Shown in pieces: positions 24,902 through 36,888 of a stretch of 64,000 nucleotides of DNA (position 1 is its first letter; every line of letters starts with the position of its first letter). This DNA comes from Cyathus striatus. Taxonomy: Eukaryota; Basidiomycota; Agaricomycetes; Agaricales; Nidulariaceae. Both the position numbers and the translations under genes were made by a program. A model generated the notes under the pieces. That model ran no database searches. It was given only the letters and a program-made list of their open reading frames with translations, and was not told the DNA's origin. Where the stretch lies: NCBI GenBank assembly GCA_025738555.1, contig JAOVFP010000016.1, positions 2,046,001-2,110,000 on the forward strand, given 5' to 3'.

Positions 24902-25831
24902 TTTGCTTGTATTGATATGCTTACAGATGTGCTGCGACTTGCGAGATTGTAATAACTTTTCGAATACGATTTTCTTGTTCCATCTGCAATTTGGTACTGT
25001 AAGCACGTCTTGAGTGAAGGGTCCTGCTCTACTCACCCCTAGTTTTTACGATTGGTTGATATTGAATCCAATCCGATGAAAGTGCCCTGGCACAACGTCA
25101 CAACTCACAATTTGTTCAGCTTTGCATTGCCAAACAAGCGCCCTGGAGTAGTGTAGCAGGGTCCGTGCACAGTGCATAGTGCACTTCTCCAGCATCTCAC
25201 AGTCGTGTTTGAAGTAGTTCTTTCTTCTCTTCCCCCACATTCTCTTCCTCTTCCCGTTCCTCCCTTCCACTCTTCCTCTTCCTCCTCCCCTCCTCTCTTA
25301 TTATTCACTTCGCCACTGATGGCCTAATCTCAGCCAATTACAAGGCTGAAGTTGCTCAGCATGCGATGGTGAGCTCATCAGTAATAGCAGACCTCCGATG
25401 ATTCTCAATGCAATGCAGGTCTCATAGGCCATCTAAAGCCAGTTATTTTGTATCCTTTGCCAATCTAACCATGTATTCGTTTTTTCTGACGTGCGATTCC
25501 AGGTCAAAGATTAACAAGCTAGGATATCCCCCCAGACTTGCTTATCAGCTTCCGTACCTCAGGTTCTCTCCTCTCTAATGTCGCATGTAATCCTAGCCGT
25601 TTTCTGCACATTAACACGCGGTTACCACTTTCATGTCTTCACGGTACAATTGAGTTCGTTTCTACGTGCAGCCTTTCTAATCCCTTGTGTTTTAGCATAT
25701 ATATGCAGTTTTTCGCGGCTAATTCTGCAACACGACTCTGTCAGTGCGTTGCATACCTCTATTTATCTCAACTATTGGGTAGTCTTGAAAGCTGGGATGA
25801 TCAACAGGATGATAAGCAATGAATCGAGTTC
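24902..25831. other. intergenic, no gene seen
   Basis: Contains the 3' flank of the SRPK-like gene, a pyrimidine-rich tract near 25210-25310 and AT-rich sequence. The open frames have no recognisable domain. Confidence 0.45.
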
Positions 25832-26373
25832 ATTGGGGGAGCTTGCTTCCCCTATTTGTCCAGGTAGACCCAAAATTCGTATGTGGCTGTGCGCGCATGG
25901 CAACGGTGCATGGCAACCAAGATGTGGCTGCGTGCTGTCGACCCAATGTGTTGGTCCGCATGCGTGGCTGTGCTTATTGTGTGAATTTAGTTTGTCAGCA
26001 CCCTTTTTGGCCGTCTTTGATTCGGAATTTGCCAACTGGCCTTAAATATGGCCAAACCTTATTGGGGGAGCTTGCTTCCCCTATTTGTCCAGGTAGACCC
26101 AAAATTCGTATGTGGCTGTGCGCGCATGGCAACGGTGCATGGCAACCAAGATGTGGCTGCGTGCTGTCGACCCAATGTGTTGGTCCGCATGCGTGGCTGT
26201 GCTTATTGTGTGAATTTAGTTTGTCAGCACCCTTTTTGGCCGTCTTTGATTCGGAATTTGCCAACTGGCCTTAAATATGGCCAAACCTTATTCTATTCCA
26301 TCATCAATGTTTGTCAGCGCCTTTTTGGCTGTCTTTGATTCGGAATTTGCCAACTGACTGTCAAACCTTATTC
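25832..26373. repeat. 229-base perfect tandem duplication plus a partial third copy
   Basis: Copy 1 (25832-26060) and copy 2 (26061-26289) start at ATTGGGGGAGCTTGC and appear identical base for base. A diverged partial third copy, containing CTTTGATTCGGAATTTGCC, follows at about 26308-26373. Identical open frames in both copies are a by-product of the duplication and show no domain. The array directly precedes the Helitron. Confidence 0.9.
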
Positions 26374-26914
26374 TATCCCATCATCAACACATTTACATTC
26401 TTTGTAGACAGTTCTCCCACTCTCTATATCCACTATTCCCACTTCTATAACTCACTTATTCTGCTTCTTTTCTCTAGCTATTATTTTTGGCTCCATTAGT
26501 AATTAGGGATTGAAACTGAATTGAACAAGCCTACTTAGTTGTGAAGTCTACCTGCATAGCCTCAGTTTGCTATTGCCTAAAAGCATTTCTTATTCTTTTT
26601 GAATTTGAATTGCCTGGACCTCTCTCACTCTGCGGTTTTTGCTGGTGCTTAAGTACCTTTTACTACATTCTCACTGTCACTTCCACCTGTCCGTGCAGAA
26701 AAGGGGTGACAAAGAGGTGTCAAAAAGCACAGGAATTATAATTCCACAGCATACTGTCTTGCGGCGATTTCTTTGGTGGATTTTCTTAGTTATAAAGTGG
26801 GGAACACAGGTTCAACCCTGTTTACAGTATTGGAACACTCTAGCCTTTGGACTGCTGGTCTCCTTTGGTCTCAAGACTGAATATTAATATCAAGACTATA
26901 CTTGAATTCTTGAA

Positions 26915-29900
26915 ATGCCTTCTGCATCATCTAATGCTGGACCATCCCGTATACCACTCTGTACTCCAGAGAATCCTCAAACTCTCTCCCAAATTTTGCA
27001 GCAATCTCAGCCACTATCTACACCTTTAAATATAACTGGTATGTTTAATATTGTTTTTTGAAAGTTATATACTGACCAATTAATATTTAAGTTCCTTCAA
27101 CTCCACGGAATAGTACAAGTCGCTCATTTTCAGAGCACACTCCAACTACTCCTGCTACTCGTGAAAGTCGTCATAAAAGAACTCGTGTAGTTTTGGAACC
27201 TCACTCTCCAATAGCAAATGATTCTGTTCCCAGTCTATTTCAAGCACCAGATATGGACTTGGATTCTGATGAAGAGCTTATTCCTCAACCTATACGTCTA
27301 TTTGCTGCTGGTTCCAATTTCCCACATCAGGTTTCCTCACCACCCCCACTGTCTCCTCTCACATTTCAACTTCCATTGTTGCCATTAGTGCCACCCCAGT
27401 TCCCACCTCCTCCTCTACCTCCCTCTCCATTACTTCCACCACTACCACCACCACCACTACAACACCAGAGGGGACAACGACAACCACGAAATATTACTGG
27501 CTCTGATGCTCGTGAGATTCATCCATATAATCCTGATCTTCTATGGTGCAAAAAGAATACACATTGGGTAAACAAAGATATATTTGGAGATTTGCAAAGT
27601 TGTGCACAATGCAGGGAAAGTGAACGTAATCGACGTGCACGTCGGAATGAACAGCGAATTGCACAAAATGTTGCCAATGCATTGGAACTTCAACTTCCTC
27701 AGCCACCTCAGATTCTCCATCCATCTCCACTACATTCTCAAACCCATGCTACACAGGAACTTCCTGAAATTCCAGCACCAGCACTATCTCCGTTATCTCA
27801 GCCTGCTATATCTGCTGAAGATAAAGTGCTACTGCATAATTTTCGGGAGAAAATTATGCAATTAAATTTGGAGCATTGTATGGCCTGTAATGAGGAATGG
27901 TTTGACATGAAAGTTAAAGATGGCTTATGCTCAAAATGCCAAAAAAACTCAAAGTTTCAACTTGATAATGCAATGGACCCTGGGTCTTCTCCATTTATGC
28001 TTAATCCTGATCTTCAGCCATTAACACAAATGGAGGAGATGCTAATATCTCCTGTTCATGCTCTCATCCAGTTATGGCAAGTGCGTGGGGGTCAATACAA
28101 ATACTCAGGTCATATCTGCAACTTTCCACGGGATACTATTTCTCTCCACAACCGTCTTCCACTTCTACCTGAGGATTGTGATGTTATTATTATGCGTCGC
28201 CGTGGAGTTGAGCAGGGTACAAATGAGGAAGTTTACAAAGACTTCCGAGTTCGCAGGGCTGTGGTTCAGCAATGGCTAGAGTTCTTGACTCAGCATCATC
28301 CCACATTTCAATCACATTCAGTTATGATTGATCAAAATGCATTATCTCAGCTTCCTGTGGATGGATTGGTACATGACAGGGTGCATACTCTTCATTTAGA
28401 AGATATGCCAGATCTTCCAGAAGACTTAGGTCCTCCTCAGGCTGAAGATAATAATTCTGCAAATAATGAGTCACAACCTATATACTCACATGGATTTGTA
28501 CCTCAGGTACAAGCAGTACAGACAGAATTAGAGCAACTTCGTATGGCAGCAATGCATGGTGATGAGAATATTATTCTTACATTTCCACGTGTACGTGGGA
28601 CTCCCATCAATGAGCATTCTTCTCAAATTGCAATTGATGCATTTCCAACACTATTTCCCACTGGAAAGGCAGATTTCCATGCTCTACGTAATAAAAATGT
28701 GACTATGACTGAGTGGGCAGCTCATTTATTACGCTACAAGGGTGGTCGATTTGCAAGGCATCCCGATTTCGCTATTGGGCTCTCAATACTATTATGCGAC
28801 AAGCTGCTAAGAAAGCTTCCTCTTGGTTCTTAACCACTCACAAAGATGATCGTCAGCTCACTGTGGAGGATATTAGGGAGATGCTGGAGAACAATGAAGC
28901 TCATGGTCTTATGAACCGTTTATCAAGTGCTGGAGAAAAACTTCAAGGATCAAAACCCTTTTGGCAGAAAGCTCAGCGGGATCTTATTGCACAAATTCAC
29001 TCACCAGGGTGTGGCTCACCTCATTTATTTATTACTGCCTCATCAGCAGATATACAATGGCCAGACTTGCACCAGCATATGCCAGATTATGACTTAGCTG
29101 AACCTGAAAATGCACGTTCTTACCGTACACGTTTGGATAACCTCAATGAAAATCCAGCAATTGCAGCTTATTATTTTCAAAAACGATGGGAAATATTCTT
29201 TAAAGAGTACCTTCAGCCAAAGTGGAATGTTAAGGATTTTTGGTGGCGTTATGAATGGCAACATCGTGGTAGCAGTCATGTTCATGGTTTTTTGTGGTTG
29301 GAAGATGCACCATCTGTGGATACTTTGGATACTTCTAATCCTGTGGAAGTTCAGAATTGGATGGACTTTTGGGATAATCACATCTCAACTTGGAATCCTG
29401 ATCCACATCTACGGCCAGCTGATATTCATCCATCTGCACGACTTTTCACCACACTTACAGATACCAAAAGGGAATTAGCAGAAATGCTAAATCGTCTCCA
29501 GCGCCATACAAAATGTACTCCTGGCTACTGTCAAAGAAAGAAAAAAGGCACTGGTGAAATATTCTGTCGATTTGGATTTCCTAAACAGTGTCGCAATGCC
29601 TCAGCATATGCAAAAGAGCCTGGGAGAGACTTTGCAGAGTTTCACACTAAACGCAATGATGAAATACTCAACACCTTTAATCCTGGATTCATCTTGGGTT
29701 GGAGAGCAAATATTGACTGCCGACCAGTAATCAATCGTGAAGCAGTTATTTCATATGTGGCAAAATATGCAAGCAAGGGTGAGAGTATGTCCTCTGGCCA
29801 TCAGAGTACTTTGCAGACTGCAATCTCTCGACTTCAAAATACAGATCGTGCTGGCATTGCATATCAAAAAACACTTTCTGCTTTTGTGTCTGAGCGTGAC

Positions 29901-32281
29901 ATTTCAGCTCAAGAAACATGTCACATTCTCCTTGGTTGTTCTTTGACATGATCATCTCGACTGGTTCGTGCATTATGTGTTGATCCATATGAATCAGCAA
30001 TTGTGGACTTTGCAAGATCCAATGTAGAGCGACTTGGTGTTTTGCAACGTTATATCAAACGGTGCAATTCAACAATTTCTGAAGAATTAAAAACAGCTAC
30101 TCTGTTGGAATTTGCAGCAAACTGGGACTGGCATGGAGAAAGATATAACAAGCGTGGTCAAAGAGGTGCAAAACCATATGTTTTAAACATATGGCCTCGA
30201 TATCGGCCTGACCCTGAGGACTCAGATACCTTTGAAAAATATTGCTATGCAAAAATGATCCTCCATCATCCATTTGACAAAGTTGAAGATCTCCTCAATG
30301 GTTCTCCCAATTGGATAGCTGCCTACACCACTCACTGCCTTGCTCATCATCATATCCACTTTGATGATACTCTTCCAATTCAACTGGACTCTCCAACTGA
30401 CTCAGATGAAGAAGTTGAATCTGACTCTGAGTCAATCAATGATGCAAATGATGAAGATGAGCCTTACATTGCTGAGTGGATGTTAGAAGCTGCACGTGGT
30501 CCAAATCAAATTACAGAGAATATTACCAGCAATTTGGGACGCAGAGACTTGGATACAGAATATGATTGGATGGCACAAGGCCCTGGACTATCAATTTTAC
30601 AAGAGGCTACTTGTTGGCTATCTGAAAGAGTTAAAGAGTCACCAAATGATCTTCTGCAAGTTCTTCCTGAGGTTGACTATAGGCTACTTAAGGGTGATCA
30701 GCAAAAAGTATTTTTACAAGTTATGGCCTATATCAAAAAGAGTCTACATGGTGGAGAACAAGATTTACCCCTCGTCTTAATGTTGATGGTACAGCTGGAA
30801 CAGGAAAATCATTCATCATATGGGCAATATCCACAGCTATTCGCAACTTATATCCTGATGCTCTATCTGATCCTGTCATCCGTATGGCTCCAACTGGAGT
30901 TGCAGCATTTGGTATCCGTGGCTGGACTATAAACTTTTCCTGCATGATTCCAGTAAAAGGTGCCTTTAATCAACTCTCACAGGCATCTCTCACTCGCCTT
31001 CAGAATCGATGGCAGAATGTTCAGCTGTTGATACTAGATGAGAAATCTATGGTTGGCCGTAACAGCATGGGTCGTATTGATCGCCGGTTGCGACAGGCTT
31101 ATCCAAATAAAGCAACTGAAATATTTGGTGGACTTCCAGTTATTATTTTTGGAGACTTTGCTCAATTACCACCTGTTTGTGATACACCACTGTATTCTTC
31201 CAAAGTGTCCACTAATCAACCAGGATTATCATTTGAGGGAAGACGTGCCTATGAGTCCTTTACACAATCCATTACCTTGAAGACAGTGTTTCGTCAAGCT
31301 GGAGATAATCCAATACAGATAGCTTTTCGAGATGCACTTCTTCATATGCGCACCTATTCAACTACTGAAGCTGACTATCAACTTTTATCCTCTCGCTTTT
31401 GGGATCGTCTTACACCTCAAGAACATTTATTATTCAATGATGTTTTACACCTTCTACCAACTCGTGAATCAGTATCCCTGTTGAATATAAGGAAACTGGC
31501 ATTGCTTGGAAAGCCTGTGGTTCGATGTAAAGCAAAAAATAATTGTGTTGAAGCTAGAAAAGCTTCTGAAGAGGATGCTGAAGGACTGGATCCAGAAATC
31601 CTTTTGTGTGAAGGTGCTACAGTTATGATCACCAGGAATCTATGGACAGCAAAAGGTAAATTCTAATATTACTTCTCTTTTATTCATTACTAAATCTGTT
31701 ACATAGGTTTAGTAAATGGTGCTCAAGGTGTTGTGAGGAAAATTTGGTATAATCCTTTTTCAAATCCAGGCAGAGGGGATTTGCCTGCAGTTGTATTTGT
31801 TTCTTGTGAAGAATATTCAGGTATGCATTCTTATTTTTATTTTTATTCCATTATCTGACAATATTTAGGTCCATTATCTCCAGGATGGAATGAGTTGGAT
31901 CCCTCTTGGGTTCCTATTGTACCAGTTACTGCAAGATGGGAGAGCAAAACACAGAAGCAAATGTCACGTACACAGCTTCCTCTCATCTTAGCATGGGCAA
32001 TTACTGTTCACAAAAGTCAAGGACTGACTTTAACAAAAGCTACCATTGACTTAGGTCCAAGAGATTTTGTTAATGGCCTCTCATTTGTAGCCATCTCACG
32101 TGTCAAAACTTTAAGTGGACTTGCCTTTCGATCTTCTTTTGCTCACAGTCGCCTTCAACGGAGAGAAGAGACTCAAGTTATGCGTATGCTTAGGGAGGAT
32201 AATGAACGTCGTGAAGGATTAGGATTTCAGATTAATACTTATGGCATGGACTTAAGTGAATTTGTATTTAATAATGATTAG
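26915..32281 (+). pseudogene. Helitron Rep-helicase (RepHel), lightly broken
   Basis: Start at 26915 (MPSASSNAGPSRIP), intron to about 27090, then a Pro-rich region and Cys-rich segments (CAQC, CMAC..CSKC). The Rep part has an HUH motif in SSHVHGFLW near 29270 and the two-tyrosine motif SYVAKYASKG near 29755. The Pif1-type helicase has Walker A GTAGTGKS near 30800, LLILDEKSM (Walker B), GDFAQLPPV, HKSQGLTL and FVAISRVKTLSG near 32100, with introns near 31660 and 31820. Three defects: a one-base loss near 28770 (RHPDF to RYWALN), an in-frame TGA near 29949, and a one-base loss near 30775 just before Walker A. All domains are otherwise full length, so the element died recently or contains assembly errors. 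The protein would nick and unwind DNA for rolling-circle transposition. Confidence 0.88.
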
Positions 32282-32326
32282 TTTTTCTGTCACAAAAACT
32301 CGGATTAGGGAAGCGCCCCCTTTTAC

Positions 32327-32347
32327 GTACGTCGCGAAGCGGCGTAC
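32327..32347 (+). other. hairpin near the Helitron 3' end
   Basis: GTACGTCGC, a GAA loop and GCGGCGTAC form a nine-pair stem (one G-T wobble) 13 bases before the proposed terminus. Helitrons carry such a hairpin as a transposition terminator. Confidence 0.6.
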
Positions 32348-32591
32348 ATTACATGTTAGGCCTGTTCTTAATGGTACACTGGAGGAGATGCCGTGATGTG
32401 TGATCAGCGGTATGGGCCATCTCTGGTGGCCACCTTTATCTCACAGCTAACTCCTCGATACATACAGTACTCCTACGCTGCAATGGAATACACATACAGT
32501 GACTACGACACGAGTTTGACTACCAGTACAGGTACGTCAACTATAATGTCGGCGGCGGAGGGAGCGCCCTTGGTCCAAGGCTCAATTTCTT

Positions 32592-32890
32592 ACTTCAGAT
32601 TGTTGCTGCCATCACTGCTTCAACAGACCCAATGCCCATCAGCCCGCTGCTCCTTGTCGTGTTAATGTCAATTCTCGAGGTGTTTTTGCTCTATCTTATC
32701 GGCTATATTCTTGCCGGGAGAGGTATACCTGATAAGAAGACACGAAAGGTTCGGTTTGCCCTTGTTTTTCGATACGCATTATTGATGGTGCACTGCAGCT
32801 ACTCAATCGACTTGATGTGTCTCTCTTCGCTCCCGCCCTCCTTTTCTCCAGTCGCTTTCTTCCTTACTTCCAGACGTGATTGCACTCCCC
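32592..32890 (+). pseudogene. PIN-like/ECM3-type membrane transporter fragment
   Basis: Spliced reading gives LLLVVLMSILEVFLLYLIGY, then ILAGRGIPDKKTRK, a 50-base intron (about 32749-32798, GTTCGG to CTGCAG) and LLNRLDVSLFAPALLFS followed out of frame by VAFFLTS. This is the first transmembrane helix and the following conserved segment of fungal auxin-efflux-carrier-like (ECM3/PIN) proteins. Where homologues read FSKVAFFLT, two bases appear lost near 32852, shifting the frame. No further helices of the roughly ten expected follow. The fragment lies right after the Helitron; whether the insertion truncated the gene or the fragment was already broken is unknown. Confidence 0.6.
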
Positions 32891-32899
32891 GTTTCTTAT

Positions 32900-35800
32900 C
32901 TTCAACATATCCTATATATCCTTATGCATCGCCACAGCTCTCAAAAGTTTCGTTCAGCCACTGCTACCCTTGTGGTGTTTCATTGTCTTGAAGTATCCTC
33001 CACTCTTCTGTTATGTGGTCTTACATGATGCTGGTTGTAGATGCTGATCCTTTGGCACCTGCAACCGGTATCCTCCGCTGTAGGCAGTAAGCCGCGAGAA
33101 TTCGAAGCGATTAGAAAAGCATCGCGCAAATACAATGGTAAGTATTATTTAAGTATGATGTGAAACTATGTACGTCGTGTATATGCTTCGAGGTTGGATT
33201 GATGCACGTTTGCAAGGAGAATTCAAGGTAAATGACAGCGACCACCATAAGTTGTCGAAAAATGAAGCATCCTTCGAGTGTCGGTTTGACCAGTACAATT
33301 ACTGCATTTAGATATAGGAATACATATTTTTCCTTTCTCTTCGTAAGTTATAGCGATATTTTCCTGGAGGGCTTCCAAACCTTTGCAGCTTCCTGATAGA
33401 TTTATTGCCTGCCAGTCTTGTTACCACTCTGAAAGGTGACGGCGCACGTTGTGCTTCCATTGAAGTGGCGCGCCCCCTGGACAAAAATGCACTCAAAGGG
33501 TACATTAGTGCATGGCTTACTGGCTGAAATATTTTCAGATATGCATGTTCCAGAGGAATATGTTTTTGGGCAACTTTTGCGCACTGATCCGCTTGTACAA
33601 CGTCGAAAAAATAGCGTGTATTCTCGCATGCTTCACAGGGTCTTGATTTTGTATACAGAATTAACACTGAAATAGTAGCTAGACTCGCCAATAAGTGCGG
33701 CCTTGCATTTAGTACTACCCATACTATAATGCCGACCCATAGGAGACTTGCTTTTTCCATGATTGAAGTATTCATTACCCCTGGGACATAAGACTTCGCG
33801 GTTCCCATTGGCTGTCCTCTCTCTGACAATCTGAAACTCGGAACGCTGTTGGTGTGTTGCTTTCGGTACATTGTGTGACACAAAAGAGTGGATATAAACA
33901 TCGATTGAAGATTCGCTCTGGGTATGTACACCATTAAAGGGTTATACTGCCATGGCGAGGGGGTAAGTAATTACGAGAGAGACGCGTCTTAATGAGCGAC
34001 GCGTCGATAGGAACATGGCATAAGGGTGGAGTTGATCATTCGCCGTATGATGCTGTGCCGTGATGCCGAATACAGCGCTAACCAAATCTGTAGAGTACAC
34101 CCCTACTCCTGACGTCACAGATGTCTGCGATCGCTGGATCTGGCACCTCTTGTTCGAACGCGTCGCGATTGCGCTTGGTCCGCGCACAGTGATGGTTTCT
34201 GGGGGAGTCGAACACCTCTTGCCTTACTCTAGCTTCCTTTCCCCCACCATCTTCCCCTCCTTCCTTACTGTGCCCTTTCCCCCTTGCGGCACCTATCCCT
34301 TTCTCTCCTGCCCTCTATCTTCCTATCCCCTTATTCCTCTTCGTACCCCCCCTAATGACCAACTTTCATCCGTTCCTGTCCGAATCCCAGCCAACGCTGA
34401 AGCTGCAGCTGGACGTGTGTCCGAAAATTTCACCCTAGCCAAGTTCGGTTACTCTCGGTGTGCTTCTGACTCAATATGATGTTAAAGGCTTGCAGTACAC
34501 TCGTCCACTCTCCAGGTGTTTCCGAAATTCCAGCTGGCTCAGTGTTCGCACTCGCGAGGTTTGGCACGTTCTGAAGTTTTCCCCTCCTATGTGTAGCGCA
34601 CATAGCCTTATAAGGTTAATATTGTAGCACGGAATTCCTAGTGCGTGTTCTATTACTTTTATTTACTGTTTTTAGTTCTTTTATTCTTCGTTTTTCACTT
34701 TTCACTTTTTCGCTTTTTGCTCAAGGTTGGGTAGTAGAAACACGACATAGACTCGCTTTTGATATGTTCTAACGCTTTGGCGTGCTTTTGCTTTTTTGGT
34801 TCATTCTACCTTTTCCCTTTTTTTGCTGAAGCTTGAGTGGCGACCTGAAGAACTTCAGGTCGATTAGCCATCAGTGTCTACAGTGATCTGTTATCTTGCC
34901 TTACTTTTATGTTTTTTTATTTCAATTTTGTGGTTCATGGTGTACATACTCACTTTATTCATGCCAGTTATCCATGGATTGGAACGGAGGTATCGTATTA
35001 AGACTAGGTACGGAATCGAAATCATCACTTCATCTTTTGAGATGTACTAACCTGGATACCTTCTAGTTGTTTTGTCGCCTATTGATACTGGCTACGACCG
35101 TCGCGCTCAGCCTTTATCCCTTGTATTTCAATGTCCCTGTGTTCTCTTTTGTGTCACCCAATTGGCGCCATCGGATCCTGAAAGTTGACATGAAGTATGT
35201 ATCCTGTCATTTTGTAGAGTTTTGTTGGCATTTCCCGTATTGCTCCCGAGTCCTTGTTGCCCTTTTCCATGTTATCCCTCCCATGCAATACCTCTTGAAT
35301 GATTAAATCGAATTTTGATTGATGTTTAAGTTGAATTTGAGTGGAATCTGTATCGAGAATGGCAATGCCGCCCGGCACCCGCTATATATTGCCCTGTTAT
35401 GTAAAAAATTATTCCCGCCACTTTCCAATGGGTAGGAAATATTCTATTAGATTGTATTACGTTCCGAGCTTTCTATGGCATCAAAATAATTGGTCTGGTA
35501 TGTATTCTAGCAATGTAATCCATCGCATTTCATGCTCACAACCCCATCCCACGTCTACAACTATTGCTGACTATCCCAAGCAACCCCGGCTTTCTTAGCG
35601 CTCACAACTAATCCAGTCATTACAATACATTTTACATAATTATATTTAATTCTAGACAATTATATTATATTCTGTTCTCTATGTATGTGGTGCGCTTTTT
35701 TACTGATTAGTAGTACGACGGTATGATTTCTCCTTAGGTGCTGGCACATCGATAACGGAGCTGCTGGGTGGGTGGGTCTCCTTAGTGTGCGGCGGGTGTG

Positions 35801-36223
35801 TCTATGTCTGTTGTCTGAGACAGCGGTGTCTGCGCCTATTTGGTTCCAGGACTTACAAAACTCGCACGTTTTGATATTGAAGCACCAAATGCAGTGACTA
35901 GGCTACTGTACTTTGAAGACAGACACTTGGCAACCGGTAGGTGAACATCCGTGGGGGCCAGCGGGGTTGAGCGAGGCCCTAATCACTTTTTTGGAGAGGG
36001 AACAGTCCCATCGAGCGTGGACTCTTCTTTGGGCGGACCACGATGCAAAGCCCGAGCCATTTAATCGCTGTGTTCTCATCCGTTTTTAGAGAGTTTCGCA
36101 AGAAGAAGTCCGAACGCGAAGTCGATGCTTGTGCATCTTCATTTTTTTGGTAAATGTAGATCTTCTTCAGGCTCAAGCTCACGTAGTGCGTCGATTTAAA
36201 AAGTTTAATGATATTGAATCCTG
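32900..36223. other. 3.3-kb gene-poor stretch
   Basis: No recognisable gene. The longest open frame is a 208-codon minus-strand frame at 33308-33934 with no domain I know and no supporting splice pattern; I do not call it. The stretch 34116-34160 shares a near-identical block (GCGATCGCTGGATCTGGC and following bases) with 37228-37256. Pyrimidine-rich tracts lie at 34230-34330 and T-rich tracts near 34680-34820. Confidence 0.45.
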
Positions 36224-36888
36224 ATGCTCTCAAACGCCCTAACAATGGCCCATTCTTCATCTCCCCCGACTACCGGCTCCCAAAATTACGCCCTCTCCGC
36301 ACAATCTACGCCATCACCTAAACTACGAGGAGTTTCCTTCTGGACGAGTATGGTGTGCAACAGAGCTCCTGACCGCCCAGTGGAGATCAACATGACAGTG
36401 TTCACTGAGGATGAGGACGTTCCAGCATTCCTAGGATACGACCAACTGCGAGAGGTAGCCCATGGGACACGGTTGAAGGAGTTTGAAGATTGTTTAACTT
36501 ATGTCAACCTAACGATTGATGCGATCGAGGACAGATATTTTTCTAAGTACAACCTGTTCCGCGTGGATATCTAGTGAGTACCTTCTGTTTTATTATTGTG
36601 ACAATTCCATTGCTAACTGGACAACGGCGCCGCAGTTGTATACTCCACGACACCACTTTCAACCTCGAGACTGGTGAAAGGAAAAGCGACGATTCTCATT
36701 TCAATTTGCATGTACAATTTTATGCAGTCGACAGGGAGACCGACGAGGTAGAAGAAGGGGATTATTCAATTCATGCATACGTGACGCCCCGCAATGCTGG
36801 ACATGATATTGACCTTGTTACAGGTCTAGAACACTTGACTTACGTCGACGAGAACAGAAAGGTAGTGGTGTTGCCAGTGAATTCTTAA
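36224..36888 (+). CDS. two-exon hypothetical protein
   Basis: About 200 residues if started at 36224 (MLSNALTMAHSSSPP); the methionine at 36245 is an alternative. The intron at 36574-36635 has GTGAGT, a CTAAC branch site and CGCAG, and joins ..FRVDIY to CILHDTTFNLETG in frame. The sequence has no signal peptide or membrane helix and is acidic overall. I do not recognise the family. A second truncated copy of the end of exon 1 lies at 38140-38234, showing it belongs to a small local family. The clean splice and paralogue support a real gene. Confidence 0.65.

Larger units (their letters stand above)
26374..32360 (+). mobile_element. Helitron (rolling-circle transposon), autonomous-type but broken
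   Basis: The span encodes one Rep/helicase protein (HUH nuclease, two-tyrosine motif, Pif1-like helicase) and ends shortly after a 9-base-stem hairpin at 32327-32347. The right boundary is placed after TTAGG at 32360, though a canonical CTRR terminus was not found. The left boundary is not resolved; 26374 is simply the end of the tandem repeat array. Codon use and high A/T content differ from the flanking host genes. Confidence 0.75.

Noticed and set aside
25578..26274. Overlapping 150-codon open frames across 25.6-26.3 kb
   Set aside because: Created by the 229-base tandem duplication; no domain and the same peptide simply repeats.
33308..33934. Minus-strand 208-codon open frame
   Set aside because: No recognisable domain, no supporting splice sites or paralogue, and composition like the surrounding non-coding DNA.
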